Shown here: one piece after another, positions 35,156 to 43,778 of the stretch
Position numbering within the stretch: the first letter of the stretch is position 1
How the letters are laid out: each line of letters begins with the position of its first letter
Origin: Panacagrimonas sp052389915
GTDB lineage: Bacteria > Pseudomonadota > Gammaproteobacteria > Nevskiales > Nevskiaceae
Assembly (NCBI GenBank): GCA_052389915.1
Contig: JBQTHL010000080.1
Span: 16,503 to 80,502, forward strand
Length of the DNA: 64,000 nt
Direction: 5' to 3'
Program-made: the position numbers and the translations under genes
The notes under the pieces: model-generated
What the model saw: only the letters and a program-made list of their open reading frames with translations
Told to the model about the DNA's origin: nothing
Database searches by the model: none

Positions 35156-36770
35156 GCGTGCTTCGTAACAACAGGCACCCGCCCGGAATGCCGCCGCCGC
35201 TGGACGTCACTGCCAGCCGCGCGTCCTGCACCTGCCGCCCCTGCGCCTGTCCGCGCAGTTGCAGTACCGCTTCGCGAACATGGCCGTAGCCGTTGCTGCG
35301 ACCAGCACAAAGATGTCCGCCATGCGGGTTCAGCGGCAGCTCGCCGTCAAGCGCGATGCGCGTGCCGCCGGCGACAAAATCGGCCGCCTCGCCGAGCCCG
35401 CAAAATCCCAGCGCTTCCAGCCATGAAATCGCATTGAACGTGAAGCCGTCGTAGAGACAGACCAGGTCGATGTCGCGCGCTCGTACATCCGTGCGGCTCC
35501 ACAGATGCGCGGCCGGACCGAACACATTGACCTGATGCGTCAGCGAGCCCTGATCCCAGAACTGCGGCTCAGACATCTGCGTGCCGACGGCCTCGACCAG
35601 CACCGGCGGCTGGCGCAGATCGGCGGCGGTTTCGCGACGCGACAGCACGAAGGCAATGGCGCCGTCGCAGGGCGTATCGCAGTCGTACAGGCCAAAGGGC
35701 GTCGAGATCGTCCGCGCGCCGAGGTAAGCGTCCATATCCAGTGGCGTGCGATGCAGGGCCTCCGGATTGCCGATGGCGTGGCGCCGCGTGCTGATCGCAA
35801 TCCAGCCGAGGGTTTCGCGCGACACGCCGTAGCGCGCCAGGTAATGCGTGGCGTGCAGCGCGATCCAGTTCGCCGGGGTCATCGCGCCAAACGGCAGTCG
35901 CCAAGCCAATTCACCGCCGATGCGCGCGCCGTGCTGCGCAGTCCACGGCTGCCCGGCTTCGGCGAAGCTGCTTACGCACAACACATGGCGGCACAGGCCG
36001 GCAGAGAGCGCGAGCATGGCCTCGACCAGCGCGCCGGTCTGTCCCGCAACCTCCTGCGCGCCGCAATGCCAGGTCGGCCGCAAGCCGAGAGTCTGTTCGA
36101 TGGCGCGCACGCCGCCGCTGGACACGCCGGGCATGCCGCTGCTGCCGGGATAGGTGCTGATGCCGTCGATGTCGGCGAAGCGCAGGCCCGCGTCATCGAC
36201 TGCCGCGCGACAGGCATCGACGCTCAGCGCCGTCGGGCTGCGACCGAGCTTGCGGCCGATGCGCGAGGCGCCGACGCCGGTGACCGCGACGCGGTCCTCG
36301 AACTTGTCGGTCTGCGTCCGCGGACGTACATGGATATGCGGCGTGGGCTCGGCGATGCGCGCGCAGATTCCGTCCAGCGGTTCGAACAGCGGCAGCCAGA
36401 CATCTTCATGTTTCTCGAAACGCACCTGCGTCGGCATGCCGATGCGTAGCGTCGTGTTGTCGGTCCCGACCAGTCGCGTCGTCAAGCGCACCGAGACCGC
36501 GGCATCCAGTTGGACGATGCCGATCCAGTACGGTGGTATCGGCGCCTGCGGCCAGGCCTGATGATTCTCGGTAAACGACAACAGCGTTGCGTGGCCATCA
36601 ATGGCCTTCGAGACAAGTTCTGCAGACAGGCAATGCGGGCACAGCTCGCGCGAGGGATGCAGATAGCAGGCGCAGCGCGCGCACCAGAGAATCTGGAGTT
36701 CGCCGCGCGCGCCTGCGGTCCAGAATTCGGGGTAAGGCCCGTCGAGCGCGGGTAGCAGTTCGCTGCTCAC
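35151..36770 (-). CDS. DUF35 OB-fold/thiolase-like fusion, probable steroid or acyl-CoA side-chain aldolase
   Basis: A 539-residue fusion. Residues ~1-140 form a DUF35 protein: a zinc ribbon (CARC-x15-CPHC) followed by an OB fold (TLLSFTENHQAW, YWIGIVQL). Residues ~165-539 are a thiolase/lipid-transfer-protein fold (VAVTGVGASRIGR, GLYDCDTPCDGAIAFVLSR, CLYDGFTFNAI, NPHGGHLCAGRSNG). The catalytic Cys of true thiolases is not obvious; conserved Tyr-Asp in LYD motifs match the Tyr pair used by Ltp2-type retro-aldolases, which work with a separate DUF35 partner (ChsH2-DUF35). Fusion of both in one chain suggests C-C cleavage of a beta-hydroxyacyl-CoA side chain. GTG start at 36770, 7 bases after the P450 stop. 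Confidence 0.82.
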   Translation of the reverse strand: MSSELLPALDGPYPEFWTAGARGELQILWCARCACYLHPSRELCPHCLSAELVSKAIDGHATLLSFTENHQAWPQAPIPPYWIGIVQLDAAVSVRLTTRLVGTDNTTLRIGMPTQVRFEKHEDVWLPLFEPLDGICARIAEPTPHIHVRPRTQTDKFEDRVAVTGVGASRIGRKLGRSPTALSVDACRAAVDDAGLRFADIDGISTYPGSSGMPGVSSGGVRAIEQTLGLRPTWHCGAQEVAGQTGALVEAMLALSAGLCRHVLCVSSFAEAGQPWTAQHGARIGGELAWRLPFGAMTPANWIALHATHYLARYGVSRETLGWIAISTRRHAIGNPEALHRTPLDMDAYLGARTISTPFGLYDCDTPCDGAIAFVLSRRETAADLRQPPVLVEAVGTQMSEPQFWDQGSLTHQVNVFGPAAHLWSRTDVRARDIDLVCLYDGFTFNAISWLEALGFCGLGEAADFVAGGTRIALDGELPLNPHGGHLCAGRSNGYGHVREAVLQLRGQAQGRQVQDARLAVTSSGGGIPGGCLLLRSTP

Positions 36771-36777
36771 ATCTCGC

Positions 36778-38016
36778 TCAGGAGGCGTGCACGTGCAGCG
36801 CGTGCTGGCCGCGCGTCAGCAGCACCGGGATCCATTCCAGCGGCCGGTCCGCGAGCCGCATCTTGGGCAGGCGCTGAACGATTTTGGGAATGGCGATGCT
36901 CGATTCCAGGCGCGCCAGCGGCGCGCCCATGCAGAAGTGCGTGCCGTAGCCGAAGCCCATGTGGCGGCGGATGCCGTCGCGATCCAGGCGCAGCGTGTCC
37001 GGGTCGTCGAACACCGCCGGATCGCGGTTGGCCGCCGCCAGAATCAGGAAGATGCGGTCCCCGGTCTTGAAATGAAAACCCTGGTAGCTGAAAGCTTCGC
37101 TGACCACGCGCGTGATGGCCTTGCCGGGTCCGTCGAAGCGCAGCAGTTCCTCGACCGCCAGCGCCGGATCGGCCCTGCCGTCGCGCAGCGCCGCCCATTG
37201 CTGCGGATGGCGCAGCAAGGCCACCAGCGAGTTGGCAATGAAATTCGCGGTGGTCTCGTGGCCGCCGAACAGCACGAGCGTGAGCGTCGCGATGACCTCG
37301 GCTTCGGACAGCGAATCGTCGTTCTCGCGTGCGCGCAGCAGGTCGGTGATGAGGTTGTCTTCCGGCGCCGCGGTGTAACGCTGCATCAGCCCGCGGAAGT
37401 AGCGCACCAGCTCGTCCATGCCCTCGGCCACGCCGTCGTAGCGACGCGGATCGTCGAGACCGCCGGACACCAGCGGCGCGACCTTGCGCGTCCAGCTCTC
37501 GAAGCGCAGCCGGTCTTCGGCCGGCACGCCCAGGCGCTCAGCGATGATGATCGAGGGCAGGGGCGCGGCAACGGCTTCGATCAGGTCGAACTCGCGATCC
37601 ATCGGCACCTGGTCGAGCAGTTCGTCGCACAGCGCGGCGCAGCGCTCGCGCAACAAGGAAACGGATTTGGCGGTGAACGCCTTATTGACCAGAACGCGCA
37701 GCCGCGCGTGACCGGGATCGTCCTGGAACACCATCCAGCCGGCGAGGATGTCGAAAGCCTGGCGCATCAGCGGATCGACATCCGGCTCGGTCAGCTTGCG
37801 CTGGATGAAGGGATTGATCCGGTCCGAGGACAGGCGCGGATCGCGCACCAGCGCCGAGACGTGCGCATGGCTGGTGATGACCCAGGAACGGTAGGTCTCG
37901 TCCCAGTAGATCGGCTGCGTCTCGCGCAGGCGTCCGAAGAAAGTCTGCGGATCGGCGATGGCCTCGGGACCGACGATGTTAATTGCTATGTTGGGGGGCT
38001 CGACGACATCCGTCAT
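36778..38016 (-). CDS. Cytochrome P450
   Basis: A 412-residue soluble bacterial P450. Landmarks: DDPGHARLRVLVNKAFT (C-helix region), FGGHETTANFIANSL (I-helix oxygen-binding segment), EELLRF with ExxR, and the heme-binding loop GFGYGTHFCMGAPLARLE with the Cys ligand. Such enzymes hydroxylate hydrophobic substrates using ferredoxin and reductase; neither is in this operon. The ATG at 38016 is chosen because family sequence starts soon after. First gene of a minus-strand operon P450 - DUF35/thiolase - acyl-CoA ligase; divergent from the LLM oxidoreductase, with a palindrome between them. Confidence 0.92.
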   Translation of the reverse strand: MTDVVEPPNIAINIVGPEAIADPQTFFGRLRETQPIYWDETYRSWVITSHAHVSALVRDPRLSSDRINPFIQRKLTEPDVDPLMRQAFDILAGWMVFQDDPGHARLRVLVNKAFTAKSVSLLRERCAALCDELLDQVPMDREFDLIEAVAAPLPSIIIAERLGVPAEDRLRFESWTRKVAPLVSGGLDDPRRYDGVAEGMDELVRYFRGLMQRYTAAPEDNLITDLLRARENDDSLSEAEVIATLTLVLFGGHETTANFIANSLVALLRHPQQWAALRDGRADPALAVEELLRFDGPGKAITRVVSEAFSYQGFHFKTGDRIFLILAAANRDPAVFDDPDTLRLDRDGIRRHMGFGYGTHFCMGAPLARLESSIAIPKIVQRLPKMRLADRPLEWIPVLLTRGQHALHVHAS

Positions 38017-38074
38017 GGGATCGCTGCTCGCTCTCGCTGACCGGGTCTCGCGGTCGTTGGTTCTTGCGTTGTTA

Positions 38075-38090
38075 TTATAGTTGACTATAA
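38075..38090. promoter_or_regulatory. Palindrome between the divergent P450 and LLM oxidoreductase genes
   Basis: TTATAGT-TG-ACTATAA is a perfect palindrome with 7-bp arms in an AT-rich dip. It lies 59 bases upstream of the P450 start and 69 upstream of the LLM start, and overlaps likely promoter sequence (TTGACTATAA). Good candidate for a shared operator; the regulator is unknown. Confidence 0.6.
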
Positions 38091-38158
38091 CCTTCAGCCA
38101 ACGACCGCGGCAACACGCGACGGCCGGCCCAATCGAGATCTTTGCTGAGGAGATGGTC

Positions 38159-39250
38159 ATGCAAGTCGGCTACATGATGATGTTCCCGAATCTACACGAC
38201 AGCATGTCGGACGCCGACATGATCCGGAACGAACTGCGCGTGGCCGAGATGGCCGAAGGCGTGGGTTACGACGTGATCTGGTGCCCCGAGCACCACTTCG
38301 AGGAATACTCGATCAGCGTCGATAACCTGCAAATTCTCACCTGGCTCGCGGCGCGCACGAACACCATCAAGCTGGGCAGCGCGGCCATCATCCTGCCGTG
38401 GTGGACGCAGCCCATCCGCATCGCAGAGAAGATCACGACCCTGGATGCGCTGAGCAACGGGCGCTATCTGCTCGGCTTCGGTCGCGGGCTGGCGCGCAAG
38501 GAGTACGAGGCCTTCGGCATCCCGATGGAGGAGACGCGCACACGCTTCGACGAATCCGCGCAGATGATCATCAAGGCGCTGGAGACGGGCTTCATCGAAG
38601 GCAATGGGCCGCACTTTCCGCAGGTGCGCACGGCCATCCGTCCGCGGCCTTCGCAGAGCCTGAAGGACCGTCTCTACGCGGTGGCGATGTCGCCGGAATC
38701 GGCCAAGGCCATCGGCGTGCTCGACACGCGCATGATGACCTTCGTGCAGTTCTCGATGGACAAGCATCTGCCGAATATCGAAATCTTCCGCGCCGAGTTC
38801 AGGAAGAATTTCCAGCGCGAGGCGCCGCCGCCGCTGCTCATCGACTTCTCGTACTGCGACATGGACGCGGGCCGCGCCGAAGAGGTGGCGCGCACGCGGC
38901 TGGCCGCCAACTACGTGTCCATCCTCAAGCACTACGAATTCATGGCGGACTACCACAAGGAGTTGAAGGGCTACGAGGCCTACGGCGAATCCGCCAAGTT
39001 CCTCAATTCCTTGGGCCTGGACAAGGCGGTGTCGGACTACGTGGCGCACCAGGCCTGGGGCACGCCGCAGCAGATTCTCGACAAGCTGGCCAAGCGCCGC
39101 GATGTGATCGGCGACTACGAATGGAACTCCATCGTCAGCTTTGCCGGCATGCCCTACGAGCAGGTCGAAAGAAGCATGCACCTGATCGGCCAGAAGGTGC
39201 TGCCGGAGGTCAAGTCCTGGGGTGCGGCGGAGACGCGGCTCGCGGCCTGA
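38159..39250 (+). CDS. LLM-class flavin-dependent oxidoreductase
   Basis: A 363-residue luciferase-like monooxygenase/reductase. It begins MQVGYMMMFPN and has VGYDVIWCPEHHFEEYS (the E-H-H motif of the barrel), LGSAAIILPWWTQPIRIAEKI and GRYLLGFGRGLARKEYEAFG, all typical of the family, which uses FMN or F420. The start at 38159 is favoured by AGGAG six bases upstream; ATG 38153 would have no spacing. First gene of a plus-strand operon with the second DUF7064/7065-like protein and a kinase-like protein. A role in oxygenation of a ketone or side chain is plausible. Confidence 0.88.
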   Translation: MQVGYMMMFPNLHDSMSDADMIRNELRVAEMAEGVGYDVIWCPEHHFEEYSISVDNLQILTWLAARTNTIKLGSAAIILPWWTQPIRIAEKITTLDALSNGRYLLGFGRGLARKEYEAFGIPMEETRTRFDESAQMIIKALETGFIEGNGPHFPQVRTAIRPRPSQSLKDRLYAVAMSPESAKAIGVLDTRMMTFVQFSMDKHLPNIEIFRAEFRKNFQREAPPPLLIDFSYCDMDAGRAEEVARTRLAANYVSILKHYEFMADYHKELKGYEAYGESAKFLNSLGLDKAVSDYVAHQAWGTPQQILDKLAKRRDVIGDYEWNSIVSFAGMPYEQVERSMHLIGQKVLPEVKSWGAAETRLAA

Positions 39251-39271
39251 GCGCTCAACACCAGGTCGGGT

Positions 39272-39332
39272 TGTAGGTCGGGCTTCAGCCCGACATCCTG
39301 GCCCGCAAGTCGGACCAAAGTTTCGACCTACA
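39272..39332. repeat. REP-like hairpin, type A copy 2
   Basis: The left arm (39272-39290) is the same 19 bases as at 33424; the right arm is degenerate (ending TTTCGACCTACA at 39332). It lies within the LLM/DUF7064 gap. Confidence 0.7.
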
Positions 39333-39351
39333 AGCTCTCAGCACTCTTCTC

Positions 39352-40458
39352 ATGATCGGTCCCGCCGACGATTTCCTGATTCACCAGACGCACGAGCCCG
39401 TGCTGCACGTGGCGACGAGCGATCGTCGCTTCTATGACCGCTACTTCTTCACCGGGCACGCCTGCGACGAGTCGCTGTTCTTCATGATCGGCATGGGCGT
39501 ATACCCGAACCTCGGCGTGATCGACGCATTCGCAAGCGTCGCCCATGGCGACACGCAGACCACGACGCGCGGCTCGCGCGAACTGGGCTTCGACCGCATG
39601 AACACCACTCGTGTCGGCCCGATCGATATCGAGGTGCTCGAAGGCTTGCGTCGCATCCGCCTGCGCGGACATCCGGGCGAAGCGGTGTCCTTCGATCTGG
39701 AATGGAACGGCGCCGTGCCCGCGTTCGACGAGCCGCCGATTTTCAACCGCGTGATGAATCGCGTGATGGAGCAGGCCACGCGCCTGATTCAGACCGGTAC
39801 CTGGAGCGGCCATATCGTCGTCAAGGGCGAGCGCATCGACCTCGACCCCGCCACCGCCTGGGGCGCGCGCGACCGCTCCTGGGGCGTGCGCTCGATCGGT
39901 CTGGAGCGCGAACCGAAGGGCATCCAGCAGGCGCATCGCATGGGCGACCAGCGACCGCCGCTGTGGATCTGGTCGCCGATGCAGTTCTGTGATGCGACGA
40001 TTCATTTCAATCTCGCCGAGCACGCCTCGGGCGAGCGCGAGATGGCCGCGGTGCGCCGCGTGCCCAGCTTCGCGCGAGGCGGCGAGATGGTGAACCTGCG
40101 CAACCCGGATCATCAACTGAGATTTGAACACGAGACGCGCGAGTTGCTGGCCGACTCCCAGGTCAGCTTCGATGACGTTGACGGCTCGCGCCGCACCGTC
40201 ACCCTGGAGCCGTTGCGCCGCGCCTACCTGCGCGCCGGCACCGGCTACGGCGGTCCCGACGACTGGCGGCATGGCAAGTACATGGGTCGCAACTGGTCGA
40301 GTTCGGTGGCTTACGACCTGCGCGATCCTGCGGTGACGGCCAGGATCGGCCCGACACACGTGCTGTGCCGAATGACGATGGACAGCGGTGAGGTTGGTTA
40401 CGGCACCTTCGAAACCCAGGTGTTCGGCGCGTTCCCAAAGTACGGATTCCACGAATGA
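39352..40458 (+). CDS. DUF7064/DUF7065-like protein (copy 2)
   Basis: A 368-residue beta-rich protein related to 28011-29135: FMIGMGVYPNLGVIDAF, PIDIEVLEGLRRIRLRG, TGTWSGHIVVKGERIDLDP and AWGARDRSWGVR align with segments of copy 1. It opens DDFLIHQTHEPVLHVATSDRR. Distant relation to CrtC/lipocalin-type proteins is possible; function unknown. Its stop overlaps the kinase-like gene by four bases (ATGA), so the two are made together. The recurrence of the pair DUF7064/7065 plus kinase in two loci implies a shared step in hydrophobic substrate catabolism. Confidence 0.72.
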   Translation: MIGPADDFLIHQTHEPVLHVATSDRRFYDRYFFTGHACDESLFFMIGMGVYPNLGVIDAFASVAHGDTQTTTRGSRELGFDRMNTTRVGPIDIEVLEGLRRIRLRGHPGEAVSFDLEWNGAVPAFDEPPIFNRVMNRVMEQATRLIQTGTWSGHIVVKGERIDLDPATAWGARDRSWGVRSIGLEREPKGIQQAHRMGDQRPPLWIWSPMQFCDATIHFNLAEHASGEREMAAVRRVPSFARGGEMVNLRNPDHQLRFEHETRELLADSQVSFDDVDGSRRTVTLEPLRRAYLRAGTGYGGPDDWRHGKYMGRNWSSSVAYDLRDPAVTARIGPTHVLCRMTMDSGEVGYGTFETQVFGAFPKYGFHE

Positions 40459-41477
40459 ATGCTGCGGTCGTCATCGACTCGCACGAACCTTTGGCGCGGC
40501 AACTCGCAACCCATCTTGCTGCTCAGTTCGGCAAACCCGCGCAGGTACACGGACTCGCACGACTCACCGGCGGCAGTTCCAACGAGACCTGGTCCTTCGA
40601 CCTGCAACTCGAAAGCGTGTCCCGCGTTCCGCTGGTGTTGCGCCGCTGCTTTGCAGCCAGCCCGCTGGACGTACGGCTCGACATTGAATTCCAATTACTC
40701 GCAACGCTCCATCGTCTCGGCCTGCCGGTACCGCAGCCTCTGTGCTGCGTCATGGAGAATTCGCCGCTCCAATCGCCATTCATGATCGTCAGTCGCGCCA
40801 GCGGCACCGACGTACGCAAGCTGCTCGCGCAGACCTCAGCCGCAAAACCAGACATCGGCTGGGAACTGGTTGCGGTACTTGCGCGTATTCATGCGGTGGA
40901 CTGGCAGCACGAACTCGGCACAGTGTTCCCACCGACGACAGGTAACGTCGCGCTTGCCGAGATCGAGCGATGGGCGCCCGATATCGAAGCCGCAACGCCA
41001 CCGAGCCCGTTGCTGGAAGCCGCCCTCGACTGGCTACGCGCCGAGGCGCCCGCCAACGCGCGGCTGTGCCTGGTGCACGGCGACTTCAAGGCCAACAACC
41101 TGCTGTACGGCGAGGGGCGCACGCAAGCAGTGATTGACTGGGAGCTGGCGCATCTCGGCGATCCGCATGAAGACCTTGCGTGGACCATGCTGTGGGACAC
41201 CGAGCACGACCTGGTCAAAGGCCTGCTCGCGAAACCGGACTTTCTTGCGGCTTACGCGGCGACTTCCGGTACGGTCGTGGACGAACGACGCCTGTTTTTC
41301 TGGCAGGTGTTTTCCTTGCTCAAGCTCGCCGCGATTTTTCTGCGCGGGCTCGCGACTGCGACGCCGGATGCTCCCGCGCGACCCATGCTGATTCAGCTCG
41401 CGCGCGCCTTGCCGCATCTCGAACATCGGCTCGCCAGCCTGGTGCTCGCCGCGCTCGACGAAGAGCCAGCGCGATGA
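40455..41477 (+). CDS. Phosphotransferase family protein (APH/ACAD10-like), copy 2
   Basis: A 340-residue kinase-fold protein: GLARLTGGSSNETWSFDL (nucleotide loop), LVLRRCF (Lys replaced by Arg near beta-3), catalytic CLVHGDFKANNLLYGEG, and AVIDWELAHLGDPHEDLAW (metal site). Closely related in plan to 29616-30665 and probably acting on a hydroxyacyl-CoA or similar. Both ends are coupled: ATGA overlap with the DUF7064/7065-like gene upstream and with the DUF6285-like gene downstream. Confidence 0.85.
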   Translation: MNAAVVIDSHEPLARQLATHLAAQFGKPAQVHGLARLTGGSSNETWSFDLQLESVSRVPLVLRRCFAASPLDVRLDIEFQLLATLHRLGLPVPQPLCCVMENSPLQSPFMIVSRASGTDVRKLLAQTSAAKPDIGWELVAVLARIHAVDWQHELGTVFPPTTGNVALAEIERWAPDIEAATPPSPLLEAALDWLRAEAPANARLCLVHGDFKANNLLYGEGRTQAVIDWELAHLGDPHEDLAWTMLWDTEHDLVKGLLAKPDFLAAYAATSGTVVDERRLFFWQVFSLLKLAAIFLRGLATATPDAPARPMLIQLARALPHLEHRLASLVLAALDEEPAR

Positions 41478-41974
41478 GCCGCGATGCCCTGACGACCCTG
41501 GCCGATGTGCAGGGTTTTCTCGAAACCCAGGTGCTCGATGCCGTTCCGCGCAGCCTGCGCAGCGAGTTGCGTGCGGCGATCAAGAATCTTGCGGATGCGC
41601 GCGAGGAGCTCGACGCGCTGCCCGGCCAACTGCCGCAGGAAGGGCGTCGCTTGCTCGCCTTGTGCCTGGAGGGAGTTGCCGCTTTGCAGGCGCTCAAAAT
41701 CACCGACTTGGCGCCGATGTCGCTGCGCTGCGAGCAGTTGGGTCTTCGCATGCAGGACGACGGCGCTAGCTTGCGAGAACGAATCGGCGCTCACGCCGAA
41801 GCCCTGAATCTGAGCAGCACGCTGGTGGTGCAGTTGCAGCGCGGGCTGCGCGCCTGCGCGCCTGACGATGCGCGGCAAGCGGCCCTGCGCGAGTTACTGC
41901 GGCGCTTCTACGGCGAGCTGCAAGCCCAGGCAGCCGGGCGGCTCCGATGGCAGTCGGTGTTTCCCGTGTCTTGA
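41474..41974 (+). CDS. DUF6285-like small helical protein
   Basis: A 166-residue helical protein: LADVQGFLETQVLDAVPRSLRSELRAAIKNLADAREELDA resembles the DUF6285 family, which is regularly encoded after ACAD10-like kinases. The function is unknown; it may be a kinase accessory subunit. The ATG at 41474 overlaps the kinase stop. No signal peptide or membrane segment. Confidence 0.72.
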   Translation: MSRDALTTLADVQGFLETQVLDAVPRSLRSELRAAIKNLADAREELDALPGQLPQEGRRLLALCLEGVAALQALKITDLAPMSLRCEQLGLRMQDDGASLRERIGAHAEALNLSSTLVVQLQRGLRACAPDDARQAALRELLRRFYGELQAQAAGRLRWQSVFPVS

Positions 41975-41994
41975 ACGACGTTCGCGCAGCAAAC

Positions 41995-42010
41995 TGTAGG
42001 AGGGGCGCGC
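41995..42010. repeat. Half of a type B REP-like element
   Basis: TGTAGGAGGGGCGCGC matches the left arm of the element at 35065 for its first 12 bases; no second arm follows. Confidence 0.45.
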
Positions 42011-42103
42011 TTGTTTTAAATGAACGCGGCTATGCCCGCGACAAACCTATGCAGAACTTGTCTGGGCGGCGACACTTATTTTCGATCTGGGGAGAGGAAA
42101 ACC

Positions 42104-42985
42104 ATGAAGCAACTACTCGACGGCGGAAAATTTTTTGAAGGCCCGCGCTGGCATGAGGACCACTGGTACGTCTCCGATCTCTATCGGCACCACGTCCTGA
42201 AGATCGACACGAGCGGTCGCGCCGAAGTCGTCGCGGACGTGCCGAACCAGCCTTCGGGCCTCGGCTGGATGCCGGACGGTTCGCTGCTGATCGTGTCCAT
42301 GATCGACCGCAAGCTGCTGCGTCGGCACCCGGACGGACGGCAGACGCAGCACGCCGACCTGGTGCCTTACACCGGAGGCCTCGCCAACGACATGGTGGTG
42401 GATCGGCAAGGTCGCGCTTACATCGGCAATCTCGGGTTCGACCTGTTCGGCGGCGGCGCGCCAGCCCCCGCGGCGGTGGTGATGGTGGACACGGACGGGC
42501 GCTGCCGCATCGTCGCGGAGGACGTGAAATTCCCGAATGGCATGGTCATCACGCCGGACGGCCGCACCCTGATTGTTGCCGAGACTTTCGGTGGCAATCT
42601 GCTGGCTTTTGACGTCGCTGCGGACGGTTCGCTTAGCGGGCGACACGACTGGGCACGCCTCGGAAAGACGCCGTCATGGGAGAGCATCGCGACGATGCTG
42701 CAAACCGACTTCGCGCCCGACGGCTGCACGCTCGACGCCGAGGGCCATGTCTGGGCCGCGGATGCGCTGAACGGACGTGCCTGCCGCATCGCGCCGGGCG
42801 GCGTGATCGTCGAGACGGTGAAGGCACCGAATGGCTGGGGGCTGTATTCCTGTGCGCTGGGCGGCGACGACGGCAAGACCCTGCTCTGCTGTGTTGCGCC
42901 GGATTTCCATGACGGACATCGCAAGGCCAAGGCCGAAGCGGTTCTCTACACTTGCGAAATCAGCGTGCCACTCGCGTCCTATTGA
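42104..42985 (+). CDS. SMP-30/gluconolactonase family protein
   Basis: A 293-residue six-bladed beta-propeller: FFEGPRWHEDHWYVSDLYRHHVLKID (first metal-binding Glu), GGLANDMVVDRQGRAYIG (Asn/Asp metal ligands), FPNGMVITPDGRTLIVAET and DGCTLDAEGHVWAAD. Family members hydrolyse lactones with a divalent metal. Here it follows an LLM oxidoreductase operon, so opening a lactone formed by Baeyer-Villiger type oxidation is an attractive idea, but unproven. ATG at 42104 with GGAGAGG upstream. Confidence 0.88.
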   Translation: MKQLLDGGKFFEGPRWHEDHWYVSDLYRHHVLKIDTSGRAEVVADVPNQPSGLGWMPDGSLLIVSMIDRKLLRRHPDGRQTQHADLVPYTGGLANDMVVDRQGRAYIGNLGFDLFGGGAPAPAAVVMVDTDGRCRIVAEDVKFPNGMVITPDGRTLIVAETFGGNLLAFDVAADGSLSGRHDWARLGKTPSWESIATMLQTDFAPDGCTLDAEGHVWAADALNGRACRIAPGGVIVETVKAPNGWGLYSCALGGDDGKTLLCCVAPDFHDGHRKAKAEAVLYTCEISVPLASY

Positions 42986-43007
42986 GACTTACGAAGGAGT
43001 ACCGGAC

Positions 43008-43748
43008 ATGACTTCAGGCCCACTCGTTGCCCTGGTGACCGGCGCCGGTTCCGGCATCGGCCGCGCCACCGCCATCGCGCTGGCCCGCGCCGGACATCGC
43101 GTTATCTGCACCGACGTCAAGGGCGCGGAGTCCACCGCCGCCGCGATTTCTGCTGAGGGTCTGCCGTCCAGCGCGCATGTGCTCGACGTGCGAGATAGCG
43201 CAGCCTGGGAAGTGCTGGTCAAGCACGTCGTCGGTGCGCACGGCGGTATCGATGTCCTGGCCAGCGTGGCCGGGGTCGTTTCGCCGGATGACCGCGTCAT
43301 CGAGCAGAGCGAGGCCGAGTGGCAGCGCGTCATCGACGTCGATCTCAAGGGCGTCTGGCTCGGCATGCGCGCGGTGATGCCGCAGATGATTAAGCGGGGC
43401 GGTGGGCGCATCGTCAACGTGGCCTCGCTGGCCGGCTTGATCGGCCTGCCCAACCTGATGACCTACTCTGCGGCCAAAGCTGGCGTGATCGGGTTATCGC
43501 GGCAGGCGGCAATGCAGTACGCCGCGCAGGGCATCAACATCAACGTGATCTGCCCCGGCATCATCGACACGCCGATTCTCGGTGACATCACCGCGGAGAT
43601 GCACAACGCTTTTGTCGCCGCGACGCCGGTCGGCCGCCTGGGCCGGCCCGAGGACATTGCCGCAACCGTCGTGCACCTCGCCGGTCCCGGCGGTGCGTTC
43701 ATCACCGGCCAGACCCTGGCCATCGACGGCGGCTGGAGTTCGCAGTAG
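43008..43748 (+). CDS. Short-chain dehydrogenase/reductase
   Basis: A 246-residue classical SDR: ALVTGAGSGIGRATAIALA, ICTDVKG (NAD-type acidic residue), SVAGVV in place of NNAG, catalytic IVNVASLAG and MTYSAAKAG, and GGAFITGQTLAIDGGW. The active-site Tyr and Lys are present. ATG at 43008 with GAAGGAG eight bases upstream. Likely the last gene of the 38.2-43.7 kb operon. Substrate: a secondary alcohol or ketone in the same pathway. Confidence 0.88.
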   Translation: MTSGPLVALVTGAGSGIGRATAIALARAGHRVICTDVKGAESTAAAISAEGLPSSAHVLDVRDSAAWEVLVKHVVGAHGGIDVLASVAGVVSPDDRVIEQSEAEWQRVIDVDLKGVWLGMRAVMPQMIKRGGGRIVNVASLAGLIGLPNLMTYSAAKAGVIGLSRQAAMQYAAQGININVICPGIIDTPILGDITAEMHNAFVAATPVGRLGRPEDIAATVVHLAGPGGAFITGQTLAIDGGWSSQ

Positions 43749-43778
43749 CGCCCGCGAAGCGGGTGCGTAAGGCCCGAA

